Shown in pieces: positions 41,722-50,378 of a DNA stretch of 64,000 bases. The notes under the pieces were generated by a model that did no database searches, was not told the DNA's origin, and saw only the letters and a list, made by a program, of their open reading frames with translations. This stretch comes from Intestinimonas sp052065695 (GTDB taxonomy: Bacteria; Bacillota; Clostridia; Oscillospirales; Oscillospiraceae). The stretch covers positions 1 to 64,000 of the forward strand of contig NZ_JBQHTM010000012.1 in assembly GCF_052065695.1 (NCBI RefSeq), in the 5' to 3' direction. Position numbers and translations under genes: made by a program. The number at the start of each line of letters is the position of its first letter. Positions within the stretch are counted from its first letter, which is position 1.

Positions 41722-44086
41722 AGCTGCCATTGCCCGCGCCAACCGCACGGACAAAAAGGAAAAATCCGCGCAGGACAGCATCTCTTATGAACGGATGTGG
41801 CCGGACGGTATCTGCCGGGTATCAGACGGTCACTACACAAAAACCATTCAATTTCAGGACATCAATTATCAGCTTTCACAGAACGAGGATAAAACCGCGA
41901 TCTTCGAGGGCTGGTGCGATTTTCTCAACTACTTCGACAGCTCGATTCAGTTTGAGCTGTCTTTTTTGAACCTTGCAGCATCGGAGGAAACCTTTGCCCG
42001 CGCCATCAACATCCCCCTTCAAAGGGATGATTTTGACAGTATCCGGGTGGAGTACACCACCATGCTGCAAAACCAGCTGGCAAAGGGCAACAACGGCCTA
42101 ATCAAAACCAAGTATCTCACCTTTGGCATTGACGCGGACAGCATCAAGGCGGCCAAGCCCCGTTTGGAGCGCATTGAGACCGACATTCTCAATAACTTCA
42201 AGCGGCTGGGCGTAGCGGCGGAAACGCTGGATGGAAAGGCGCGGCTTGCCCAGCTGCATGGTATCTTCCACATGGATGAGCAGCTGCCGTTCCGGTTTGA
42301 GTGGGACTGGCTCTCCACCAGCGGTCTGTCCACCAAGGACTTTATCGCCCCCAGCTCCTTTGAGTTCCGCACCGGCAAGCAGTTCCGTATGGGCAAGAAA
42401 TACGGGGCGGTTTCTTTTTTGCAGATTTTAGCGCCGGAGTTGAATGACCGGATGCTGGCTGATTTTCTGGATATGGAAAGCTCGCTCATTGTGAGTATGC
42501 ACATTCAGTCGGTGGATCAGATCAAGGCCATCAAGACGGTGAAGCGGAAAATCACCGATCTGGATAAATCCAAAATCGAGGAACAGAAAAAGGCGGTCAG
42601 AGCAGGATATGACATGGACATCATCCCTTCCGACCTTGCCACTTATGGTGTTGAGGCCAAAAAGCTCTTGCAGGATTTGCAGAGCCGCAACGAGCGTATG
42701 TTCCTTGTGACCTTCCTGGTGCTGAACACGGCAGACAATCCCCGCCAGCTGGACAACAATGTGTTCCAAGCCAGCTCCATCGCGCAGAAATACAACTGCC
42801 AGCTGACAAGGCTGGACTTCCAGCAGGAGGAAGGGCTGATGAGTTGCCTGCCCCTGGGTATCAACCAGATTGAGATTCAGCGGGGGCTGACCACCAGTTC
42901 CACGGCAATCTTTGTGCCGTTCACCACCCAGGAATTATTCCAGAACGGCAAAGAAGCTCTGTACTATGGCATCAATGCCCTGTCCAACAACCTTATCATG
43001 GTGGACCGCAAGCTGCTGAAAAACCCCAATGGCCTGATTCTCGGCACACCGGGTTCCGGTAAATCTTTCAGCGCCAAGCGTGAGATCGCCAACTGCTTCC
43101 TGCTGACTTCCGATGAGGTGGAAATTCTGGACCCGGAAGCGGAATATGCCCCGCTGGTGGAGCGTCTGCATGGGCAGGTCATCAAAATTTCGCCCACCTC
43201 TACCAACTATATCAACCCGATGGACCTGAATCTGGACTACTCGGATGATGAAAGTCCACTGTCCCTCAAGTCCGACTTCATTCTCAGCTTGTGCGAGCTG
43301 ATCGTGGGCGGCAAGGAGGGCTTGCAGCCAGTACAGAAAACCATCATCGACCGTTGTGTGCGGCTGGTCTATCAGACTTACCTGAATGACCCGCGCCCGG
43401 AGAATATGCCCATACTGGAGGATTTGTATAATCTCTTGCGGGCGCAGGAGGAAAAAGAGGCACAGTACATCGCCACAGCGCTGGAAATCTATGTGACCGG
43501 CTCCCTCAATGTGTTCAACCACCGGACCAATGTGGACATCAACAACCGTATCGTCTGCTATGACATCAAGGAACTGGGCAAGCAGCTGAAGAAAATCGGG
43601 ATGCTGGTGGTACAAGATCAGGTGTGGAACCGCGTTACCATCAACCGTGCCGCCCACAAGTCCACCCGTTACTACATCGACGAGATGCACCTGCTGCTGA
43701 AAGAGGAACAGACCGCCGCTTATACGGTGGAGATCTGGAAGCGATTCCGTAAATGGGGCGGCATCCCGACCGGTATCACGCAGAACGTCAAAGACCTTTT
43801 GAGCAGCCGCGAGGTGGAGAACATCTTTGAAAACTCCGACTTCGTATATATGCTCAACCAGGCGGGCGGAGACCGGCAGATTCTTGCCAAACAGCTGGGC
43901 ATTTCCCCGCACCAGCTTTCCTATGTGACCCACTCCGGCGAGGGTGAAGGACTGCTGTTCTACGGCTCCACCATCCTGCCTTTCGTGGACCATTTCCCCA
44001 AGAATACGGAACTGTACCGCATTATGACCACGAAACCGTTGGACTTAAAAAAGGAGGATGAACAGCATGACAAAGAAAGAAATTGA
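41606..44086 (+). CDS. virB4: VirB4-like conjugation ATPase
   Basis: An 826-residue ATPase. The N-terminal VirB4 domain (about 60-400) precedes the C-terminal AAA-type ATPase with Walker A GTPGSGKSFSAKRE (about residue 480), the EILDPEAEYAPLVERL segment, and Walker B YYIDEMHLLLKEE (about residue 690). It energises assembly of the secretion channel. The TTG start at 41606 has GGAGGTG upstream, lies inside the PrgI gene, and makes MFTAIKNWLHQLFGK the N-terminus. Confidence 0.93.
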   Translation: MFTAIKNWLHQLFGKNEEKAVQPVKTKKKLSRADRKQIEAAIARANRTDKKEKSAQDSISYERMWPDGICRVSDGHYTKTIQFQDINYQLSQNEDKTAIFEGWCDFLNYFDSSIQFELSFLNLAASEETFARAINIPLQRDDFDSIRVEYTTMLQNQLAKGNNGLIKTKYLTFGIDADSIKAAKPRLERIETDILNNFKRLGVAAETLDGKARLAQLHGIFHMDEQLPFRFEWDWLSTSGLSTKDFIAPSSFEFRTGKQFRMGKKYGAVSFLQILAPELNDRMLADFLDMESSLIVSMHIQSVDQIKAIKTVKRKITDLDKSKIEEQKKAVRAGYDMDIIPSDLATYGVEAKKLLQDLQSRNERMFLVTFLVLNTADNPRQLDNNVFQASSIAQKYNCQLTRLDFQQEEGLMSCLPLGINQIEIQRGLTTSSTAIFVPFTTQELFQNGKEALYYGINALSNNLIMVDRKLLKNPNGLILGTPGSGKSFSAKREIANCFLLTSDEVEILDPEAEYAPLVERLHGQVIKISPTSTNYINPMDLNLDYSDDESPLSLKSDFILSLCELIVGGKEGLQPVQKTIIDRCVRLVYQTYLNDPRPENMPILEDLYNLLRAQEEKEAQYIATALEIYVTGSLNVFNHRTNVDINNRIVCYDIKELGKQLKKIGMLVVQDQVWNRVTINRAAHKSTRYYIDEMHLLLKEEQTAAYTVEIWKRFRKWGGIPTGITQNVKDLLSSREVENIFENSDFVYMLNQAGGDRQILAKQLGISPHQLSYVTHSGEGEGLLFYGSTILPFVDHFPKNTELYRIMTTKPLDLKKEDEQHDKERN

Positions 44087-44435
44087 AAAAGGCGCAGGTC
44101 TGCTTCTGGCCGCTGTCAGCGGCTGTGAGCAGATGGTAGAACTGCTTCGCGCTGCCGTCCATTACTGCTATGAGCAGGAAAAGGCAGCAAAAAATCTCAC
44201 GCCCAAGGGCTATGCCGGATTTACCCGGATTCACCATATCTGGACAGAGGGCATACCGGATGTTCCCAAGCTGTTTATGGGCAGCCCGATTCAGGATCGG
44301 GACATGGCAAGAGGAACCCTGATGGCGCTTTTCCTGTCCACAACGGTCTTTCCGGCAGAAACCATTCAGATTCCGGTATATGCGGAAACCTGTGTGCTGC
44401 TGGATGACCTGATGGCGGGTGGCTGGTATGCGTAA
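44067..44435 (+). CDS. Conserved hypothetical conjugation-module protein, 122 aa
   Basis: ATG 44067 is preferred over ATG 44058 because AAAGGAGG (44050-44057) is too close to the first. The protein is helical and soluble (KGAGLLLAAVSGCEQMVELL, then YGFTRIHHIW-like GFTRIHHIWTEGIPDVPKLF). I do not recognise a named family. It lies between VirB4 and the CHAP hydrolase, overlapping both, so it belongs to the transfer operon. Confidence 0.65.
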   Translation: MTKKEIEKGAGLLLAAVSGCEQMVELLRAAVHYCYEQEKAAKNLTPKGYAGFTRIHHIWTEGIPDVPKLFMGSPIQDRDMARGTLMALFLSTTVFPAETIQIPVYAETCVLLDDLMAGGWYA

Positions 44436-46125
44436 GGAACCGCGCCTGCACTTTACAGACGAGGAACGCGCTGACCCGGCGCTGGAAAAGCCCATCCGCA
44501 AGGCAGACCGGGCCGCCGCCAAAGCAGACAGGGCGCAGGCGAAAATCCCAAAAAAGCAGGTGCGGCAAAAGACGGTGGACCCTAAGACCGGCAAAGTGAC
44601 CACCAAACTGGTGCTGGAGGACAAGAAAAAACCGCCCTCCAAGCTGTCCCATGCGGTCCGGGATGCTCCGGGAGATGCGGCGCTGGGGAAACTCCACAAG
44701 GAAATCCGTGAAACGGAACAGGACAATGTGGGCGTGGAGAGCGCCCACAAGTCTGAGGAAAGCGCAGAGACCGGCGTTAGGCTGGTCCGGGAAGGCTACC
44801 GCAGCCACAAGCTGAAGCCATACCGCAAGGCGGCACAGGCGGAGCAAAAGCTGGAAAAGGCCAATGTAAATGCCCTGTATCAAAAGTCCCTGCGGGAAAA
44901 TCCCCAGCTTACCAGCAATCCGTTTTCACGCTGGCAGCAGAAACAGGCCATCAAAAAGGAATACGCCGCCGCCAAGCGCGCCGGAAACACCGCCAACACC
45001 GCAAAAAAGACCGGCAAGGCTGCCAAGACGGTCAAGGAAAAGGCACAGCAGGCCGGAGCATTTATTATGCGCCATAAAAAAGGATTTTTGCTTGTAGGTG
45101 CTATTTTTCTTCTCATCTGCCTGTTGCTCAACACCATGTCCTCCTGCTCCATGATGGCGCAGAGCATCGGTTCCGTTCTCTCCGGCACCACTTATCCATC
45201 GGATGACCCGGAAATGCTGGCGGTGGAGGCCGATTACGCCGCCAGAGAAACGGCGCTGCAAGCCGAGATCGACAACATCGAAAGCAGCCATCCGGGATAT
45301 GACGAATACCGTTATGACCTGGATATGATCGGGCATGACCCCCATGAGCTGGCGGCGTTTCTCTCCGCCGTCTTGCAGGGGTACACTCAGTCCAGCGCCC
45401 AGGGCGAACTGGAGCGCGTGTTTTCCGCCCAATATACCCTGACGCTCACCGAGGAAATCCAGATTCGCACCTATACGGACGAGGATGGCGACACCCACGA
45501 ATACGAATACCGGATTCTTCATGTCAAGCTGGAGAGCCGCCCCATTTCCTCTCTTGCCACAGAGCTTTTGACCCCGGACCAGCTGGAAATGTATCAGGTG
45601 TACCGGCAGACGCTGGGCAACAAGCCGCTGATCTTCGGCGGCGGCTCCACAAATACCAGTGAATCCGAGAGTTTGGACGGTGTGGAGTTTGTAAACGGCA
45701 CACGCCCCGGCAACCCGGAGCTGGTGGAACTGGCCAAACGTCAGGTGGGAAATGTGGGCGGGCAGCCCTACTGGAGCTGGTACGGCTTCAATTCCCGTGT
45801 GGAATGGTGCGCCTGCTTTGTGTCTTGGTGCTACGGCCAGAGGGGTCTGTCTGAACCGCGCTTTGCAGGCTGCCAATCCCAGGGGGTTCCCTGGTTCCAG
45901 TCACATGGGCAATGGGGCGCGCGCGGCTATGACAACCTTGCCCCTGGCGATGCCATCTTTTTCGATTGGGACATGGACGGCAGCGCCGACCATGTGGGCA
46001 TCGTCATCGGCACAGACGGCAGCCGGGTCTATACCATAGAGGGAAACAGCGGCGATGCCTGCAAAATCAGAAGCTACGATGTGAACTACGAGTGCATCAA
46101 GGGCTACGGCCTGATGAACTGGTGA
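44428..46125 (+). CDS. CHAP-domain cell-wall hydrolase of the transfer apparatus
   Basis: A 565-residue protein. A long, highly basic Ala/Lys-rich cytoplasmic N-terminus (about 1-210) precedes one membrane helix (KGFLLVGAIFLLICLLLNTM, about 217-237). An extracellular region and a C-terminal CHAP amidase/peptidase domain follow (about 430-565), with catalytic Cys in EWCACFVSWCYG, His in SADHVGIVIG and an Asn/Glu in TIEGNSGDACK. It locally opens peptidoglycan for the conjugation channel, like VirB1. It belongs to the CD1108-type mobile-element family. ATG 44428 overlaps the preceding gene; its ribosome binding site is weak. Confidence 0.88.
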   Translation: MRKEPRLHFTDEERADPALEKPIRKADRAAAKADRAQAKIPKKQVRQKTVDPKTGKVTTKLVLEDKKKPPSKLSHAVRDAPGDAALGKLHKEIRETEQDNVGVESAHKSEESAETGVRLVREGYRSHKLKPYRKAAQAEQKLEKANVNALYQKSLRENPQLTSNPFSRWQQKQAIKKEYAAAKRAGNTANTAKKTGKAAKTVKEKAQQAGAFIMRHKKGFLLVGAIFLLICLLLNTMSSCSMMAQSIGSVLSGTTYPSDDPEMLAVEADYAARETALQAEIDNIESSHPGYDEYRYDLDMIGHDPHELAAFLSAVLQGYTQSSAQGELERVFSAQYTLTLTEEIQIRTYTDEDGDTHEYEYRILHVKLESRPISSLATELLTPDQLEMYQVYRQTLGNKPLIFGGGSTNTSESESLDGVEFVNGTRPGNPELVELAKRQVGNVGGQPYWSWYGFNSRVEWCACFVSWCYGQRGLSEPRFAGCQSQGVPWFQSHGQWGARGYDNLAPGDAIFFDWDMDGSADHVGIVIGTDGSRVYTIEGNSGDACKIRSYDVNYECIKGYGLMNW

Positions 46126-46153
46126 CAAATCTTTTGATAAGGAGTGATTGATT

Positions 46154-46396
46154 ATGGCTACGAAAATCGAACGCATTGGCCGGGAAATTACGAAAACCCG
46201 TGAGAAAATCGCAGAGTATCAGGAAAAGCTGAAAGCGCTGGAAGCGCAGAAAACCGAAGCGGAAAATCTGGAGATCGTCCAGATGGTGCGCGCTATGCGT
46301 ATGACCCCGGAGCAGTTAAGCGCCATGCTGTCCGGCGGCACACTCCCCGGTATGGATGCTCATGAAGAACAGGAGGACACCGCCCATGAAGAATAA
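46154..46396 (+). CDS. DUF4315 family protein
   Basis: An 80-residue coiled-coil protein (MATKIERIGREITKTREKIA, then LKALEAQKTEAENLEIVQMV) with a C-terminal MTPEQLSAMLSG segment, typical of DUF4315 in conjugative elements. AAGGAGTG precedes ATG 46154. Its 3' end overlaps the DUF4366 gene. Function unknown. Confidence 0.85.
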   Translation: MATKIERIGREITKTREKIAEYQEKLKALEAQKTEAENLEIVQMVRAMRMTPEQLSAMLSGGTLPGMDAHEEQEDTAHEE

Positions 46397-47144
46397 GAGA
46401 ATTTTTAAGACCCTTTCCGCCCTCTGCGCCGCACTGGTGCTGATGGGCGGTTTTTCTGTCACCGCTTTTGCTCAAGGGCCGGAGCAGCCCCCGGCGGAGG
46501 ATGCCACCAACGATACCAATGTGGTGGAAGAAACTGAGGACAGTCCTGTCCTGACCCCGGAGGGCAATGCTGCCCTGGTGGATGATTTCGGCGGCAACAA
46601 GCAGCTCATCACCGTCACCACAAAATCCGGCAATTATTTCTACATCCTCATTGACCGGGCCAACGAGGACAAGGAAACCGCCGTCCATTTCTTAAATCAG
46701 GTGGATGAAGCCGACCTGATGGCGCTGATGGAGGACGGGCAATCCGCCGAGAAAGTGCCCGCTGTCTGCAACTGCACGGAAAAATGTGAAGCCGGTGCAG
46801 TCAACACCAAATGCGAGGTGTGCAGTACGGACATGACTGGCTGTACCGGCAAGGAACCGGAACCGCCAAAGGAACCCACGGAACCGGAGAAAAAAGAACC
46901 CGCAGGGTTAAATCCGGCTGTCCTGCTGCTGGTGCTGGCTGTGATGGGCGGCGCTGCCTTTGCCTACTTCAAATTTATTAAGGGTAAAGCCAACCATAAA
47001 AACAACAGCAATCCAGACGATTATGACTATGAGGACGGCGAGGAACTGCCGGATGAGGAAGAAACTGAACTGGAGGACGAGGAATCGGGCGAGCTGGACG
47101 CTGACAGGGGCGGCGGTGAAGAAAGTGAGGATGACACCCTATGA
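46386..47144 (+). CDS. DUF4366 secreted, membrane-anchored protein
   Basis: A 252-residue protein. The signal peptide ends near SVTAFAQ (residue 32). An extracellular domain (GGNKQLITVTTKSGNYFYIL, DRANEDKETAVHFLNQVDEA) and a Cys cluster (CNCTEKCEAGAVNTKCEVC) follow, then a membrane helix (AVLLLVLAVMGGAAFAYFKF, about residues 180-200) and a strongly acidic cytoplasmic tail. It belongs to DUF4366 and is a conserved surface component of this transfer system. ATG 46386 has CAGGAGG upstream. Confidence 0.87.
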   Translation: MKNKRIFKTLSALCAALVLMGGFSVTAFAQGPEQPPAEDATNDTNVVEETEDSPVLTPEGNAALVDDFGGNKQLITVTTKSGNYFYILIDRANEDKETAVHFLNQVDEADLMALMEDGQSAEKVPAVCNCTEKCEAGAVNTKCEVCSTDMTGCTGKEPEPPKEPTEPEKKEPAGLNPAVLLLVLAVMGGAAFAYFKFIKGKANHKNNSNPDDYDYEDGEELPDEEETELEDEESGELDADRGGGEESEDDTL

Positions 47145-47335
47145 CCCGGTTCACCGACAGCCCCTATGAACGCATGATGACACGCAGACCGGAGGGCGGG
47201 AAGGACACTTCCCGTCCTCTCTCTTTACCCAAAAGCCACCCCTGCTATGGCTGTGGGAATTATGGTCAGCCCTGCGTGGGAGTCTGCCATCGTGAGATGG
47301 AACGATGGCTCAAAGAAAGGAAACGAAAAAAATGA
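47141..47335 (+). CDS. Small Cys-rich protein, 64 aa
   Basis: The ATG overlaps the DUF4366 stop (ATGA). The protein carries four cysteines in CYGCGNYGQPCVGVCHREM plus nearby histidines, suggesting a small zinc-binding fold, and a basic C-terminus (WLKERKRKK). I know no named family. Its position in the transfer operon indicates a conserved accessory role. Confidence 0.65.
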   Translation: MTRFTDSPYERMMTRRPEGGKDTSRPLSLPKSHPCYGCGNYGQPCVGVCHREMERWLKERKRKK

Positions 47336-48024
47336 GTATTCTGATTACATTTATCAAGCTGCTTGCGGTTTTTGACCTGCTGGTGATCGCCGTGTATTTT
47401 GGCAGCGACATTCTCTCAACTGTGTGGAGCAAATTTCGGAAAAAGCCCACACGGGAGGAACCTTTTGATTTCTCCCTGGATGCCGCAGCGGTTCCCCTGT
47501 CCATAGATTCCATTCGTCAGCTTTATTCAGGCAACGTAGCGGATTTTGTGGAAGAAACGCTCCTGCCGGATGCTGCGCAGACAATGGCAGTTTTGACAGA
47601 CCGGGAACAGACAGCCGCCCGCCTGCTCTTATCCGCACTGGTAGGCTTTCTGGCAGAAGAAGCCCCAATGGATGAACGGAGCTTCCCTATGGTGATGGAA
47701 CTTCTGAACTGCATGGAGGGAGAAAAAGAGGATGGATGTCAGGACCCAGTGGATATTTTGTTTGAGGAAACCGTCCGCCGTACCCGCCGCCATGAGGAAT
47801 ATTACAGCAATTATCAACGCTACCGATTGTTGCAGGTGGACAAAACCCGTGTCATTCTGGCCTGCCGTATCCTTATCAACGATTTGCTGGGAAAGCTGTA
47901 CCGCTATGACTATCGGTTCGGCTATGACCTGCTGCTGGATGAGGAAAACAGCATTGAGAAAAAACTGCACACGCCTGTGCGGGAAGAATGGGAGGATGAA
48001 GATGATGAAACTTGTGATTGCTGA
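47332..48024 (+). CDS. Membrane-anchored hypothetical conjugation protein, 230 aa
   Basis: ATG 47332 (ATGA overlap with the previous gene, AAAGGAAA upstream) begins an N-terminal membrane helix (LITFIKLLAVFDLLVIAVYF). A soluble helical domain of about 190 residues with many acidic and aromatic residues follows (RHEEYYSNYQRYRLLQVDKT). No motif is recognised. The end overlaps the topoisomerase start by 23 bases. Confidence 0.65.
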   Translation: MSILITFIKLLAVFDLLVIAVYFGSDILSTVWSKFRKKPTREEPFDFSLDAAAVPLSIDSIRQLYSGNVADFVEETLLPDAAQTMAVLTDREQTAARLLLSALVGFLAEEAPMDERSFPMVMELLNCMEGEKEDGCQDPVDILFEETVRRTRRHEEYYSNYQRYRLLQVDKTRVILACRILINDLLGKLYRYDYRFGYDLLLDEENSIEKKLHTPVREEWEDEDDETCDC

Positions 48025-50098
48025 AAAGCCGTCTGTTGCCCAAAGTCTGGCCGCCGTGATCGGCGCGACTGCCCGCAAGGACGGCTATCTGGAGGGAAAC
48101 GGCTGGCGGGTCAGCTGGTGTGTGGGTCATCTGGCTGGACTGGCCGATGCCGATGTATATAACCCGGACTATGCCAAGTGGCGCTATGACGATCTGCCCA
48201 TCCTGCCGGAACACTGGCAGATGGTGGTGGGTAAAGACAAAAAGAAACAGTTTGCTGTGCTGAAACAGCTGATGAACGCCCCGGATGTGACCGAGGTGGT
48301 AAACGCCTGTGATGCCGGACGCGAGGGCGAACTGATTTTCCGCAGCGTCTATGAGCTGGCGGGATGCAGCAAACCCATGAAGCGGCTGTGGATTTCCTCG
48401 ATGGAGGACTCCGCCATAAGGGAGGGCTTTGCAAACCTGCGCCCCGGTGCCGATTATGACGGTCTGCGCCAAGCTGCTCTCTGCCGCGCCAAGGCGGACT
48501 GGCTGGTTGGTATCAACGCCACAAGACTGTTTTCGGTGCTGTACCACCGCACTTTGAATATTGGGCGCGTCATGTCCCCGACATTGGCGCTCATCGTCCA
48601 ACGGGAAGCCGAGATCGACACCTTCAAGCCGGTTCCGTTTTACACGGTAGTCCTGGAGTTGCCCGGTTTTTCCGTTTCCGGGGAACGCATGGCGGACAAG
48701 GCTGCTGCCGAGCAGTTGAAAGCCGCCTGCCAGAGTGCGGATGTGACGGTCAAAAAGGTGGAATGCCGCGACAAATTGGAAAAGCCGCCCGCCCTCTATG
48801 ACCTGACTACCCTCCAACGGGATGCCAACCGATTGTTGGGATATACGGCCCAGCAAACCCTGGACTACCTCCAAAATCTGTACGAAAAGAAGCTCTGCAC
48901 CTATCCCCGCACGGACAGCCGCTATCTGACTTCGGATATGGCGGAGGGATTGCCGGTGCTGGTCAATCTGGTTGCCAACGCCATGCCGTTTCGCAAAGGG
49001 ATCGCCATTTCCTGTGATGCCGGTGCGGTCATCAACGACAAAAAAGTGACCGACCACCATGCAGTGATCCCTACCCGCAATCTCCAAAACGCTGACCTGT
49101 CCGGCCTGCCGGTTGGCGAAAAGGCGGTGCTGGAGCTGGTAGCACAACGCCTGCTGTGCGCGGTGGCGGAACCGCATACTTACTCAGAAACTGCTGTCAC
49201 CGTGGAGTGTGCCGGTGCAGAGTTTACCGCCAAGGGCAAAACGGTGAAACGCCCCGGCTGGCGGGCGCTGGACACTGCCTACCGTTCTGCGCTGAAAAAT
49301 GCGGAGCCGGAAGCTGAGGACAAGGCTCTGCCTGAATTAACCGAGGGTCAGACGCTGCCCCTTTCCGGCGCTGCCGTCAAGGAGGGCAAAACCAGCCCGC
49401 CCAAACACTTCACCGAGGATACGCTGCTTTCTGCGATGGAAACTGCCGGCTCAAAGGAAATGCCGGACGATGCCGAGCGCAAAGGGCTTGGCACTCCCGC
49501 CACACGCGCCGGGATTCTGGAAAAGCTGGTGTCCACCGGCTTTTTGGAGCGCAAAAAGAGTAAGAAAGCCGTGCAGCTCATGCCATCCAAAGATGCGGTG
49601 TCCCTGATCACCGTGCTGCCGGAACAGCTGCAATCGCCCCTGCTGACCGCTGAATGGGAACACCGTTTAAGCGAGATCGAGCGCGGCGAGCTGTCCCCGG
49701 AGGACTTCATGGGTGGGATCTGTGCCATGCTCCGGGAGTTGGTGGGAACCTATCAGGTCATCAAGGGGACTGAGTACCTGTTCACGCCGCCACGCGAAGT
49801 GGTGGGCAAATGCCCCCGCTGCGGCGGTGATGTGGCGGAACTGCAAAAAGGGTTCTTCTGCCAGACAGAATCCTGCAAATTTGCCATCTGGAAGAACAAC
49901 AAGTGGTGGGCCATGAAGAAAAAGCAGCCTACCAAGGCGCTGGTAACGGCACTGCTCAAGGATGGCCGCGCAAGGATCACCGGCTGCTATTCCGAAAAGA
50001 CCGGCAAGACCTATGACGCCACGGTGGTTCTGGAGGACGATGGGCGGTACGCCAACTTCAAGCTGGAATTTGACCGGCAGAAAGGCGGTGCAAAATGA
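48002..50098 (+). CDS. topB: DNA topoisomerase III (type IA)
   Basis: A 698-residue type IA topoisomerase. The Toprim domain has IAEKPSVAQSLAAVIG and NACDAGREGELIFR (about residues 100-113). The active-site tyrosine lies in LCTYPRTDSRYLTSD (about residue 301). A C-terminal zinc ribbon reads CPRCGGDVAELQKGFFCQTE. Conjugative elements of this family carry their own TopB to resolve DNA during transfer or replication. ATG 48002 has GGAGG six bases upstream; a second ATG follows directly. Confidence 0.94.
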   Translation: MMKLVIAEKPSVAQSLAAVIGATARKDGYLEGNGWRVSWCVGHLAGLADADVYNPDYAKWRYDDLPILPEHWQMVVGKDKKKQFAVLKQLMNAPDVTEVVNACDAGREGELIFRSVYELAGCSKPMKRLWISSMEDSAIREGFANLRPGADYDGLRQAALCRAKADWLVGINATRLFSVLYHRTLNIGRVMSPTLALIVQREAEIDTFKPVPFYTVVLELPGFSVSGERMADKAAAEQLKAACQSADVTVKKVECRDKLEKPPALYDLTTLQRDANRLLGYTAQQTLDYLQNLYEKKLCTYPRTDSRYLTSDMAEGLPVLVNLVANAMPFRKGIAISCDAGAVINDKKVTDHHAVIPTRNLQNADLSGLPVGEKAVLELVAQRLLCAVAEPHTYSETAVTVECAGAEFTAKGKTVKRPGWRALDTAYRSALKNAEPEAEDKALPELTEGQTLPLSGAAVKEGKTSPPKHFTEDTLLSAMETAGSKEMPDDAERKGLGTPATRAGILEKLVSTGFLERKKSKKAVQLMPSKDAVSLITVLPEQLQSPLLTAEWEHRLSEIERGELSPEDFMGGICAMLRELVGTYQVIKGTEYLFTPPREVVGKCPRCGGDVAELQKGFFCQTESCKFAIWKNNKWWAMKKKQPTKALVTALLKDGRARITGCYSEKTGKTYDATVVLEDDGRYANFKLEFDRQKGGAK

Positions 50099-50376
50099 AG
50101 CTCTCCCTTTATGAACAGGAAACCATTCTCCTCTACAATCAGGCCGAGGACACCGCCGAAGTTTATACCCATGACCGAAAACTGATGGAGAAGCTGACCC
50201 GCCTTTCCAAAAAGCACCCGGAACAGGTCTGCAAAAAGGATAAGCACAATTTTACAGTCCCCAAACGATGTGTGTCCGTTCGTGAGCCATACAGCGCCGA
50301 GCGCCGCAAGGCTGCCAGTGAACGGGCCAAGGCTGCCGGGTACAGGCCGCCCATCCCCAAACCAAAAACTGATTGA
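50095..50376 (+). CDS. Conserved small hypothetical protein, 93 aa
   Basis: It overlaps the topB stop by four bases (ATGA). Sequence: MKLSLYEQETILLYNQAEDT, then a segment with DRKLMEKLTRLSKKHPEQVC and a basic Pro-rich tail (RPPIPKPKTD). It is soluble with no named domain that I recognise. It is consistently placed between topB and the CHC2 gene, judging by the tight packing. Confidence 0.65.
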   Translation: MKLSLYEQETILLYNQAEDTAEVYTHDRKLMEKLTRLSKKHPEQVCKKDKHNFTVPKRCVSVREPYSAERRKAASERAKAAGYRPPIPKPKTD

Positions 50377-50378
50377 CG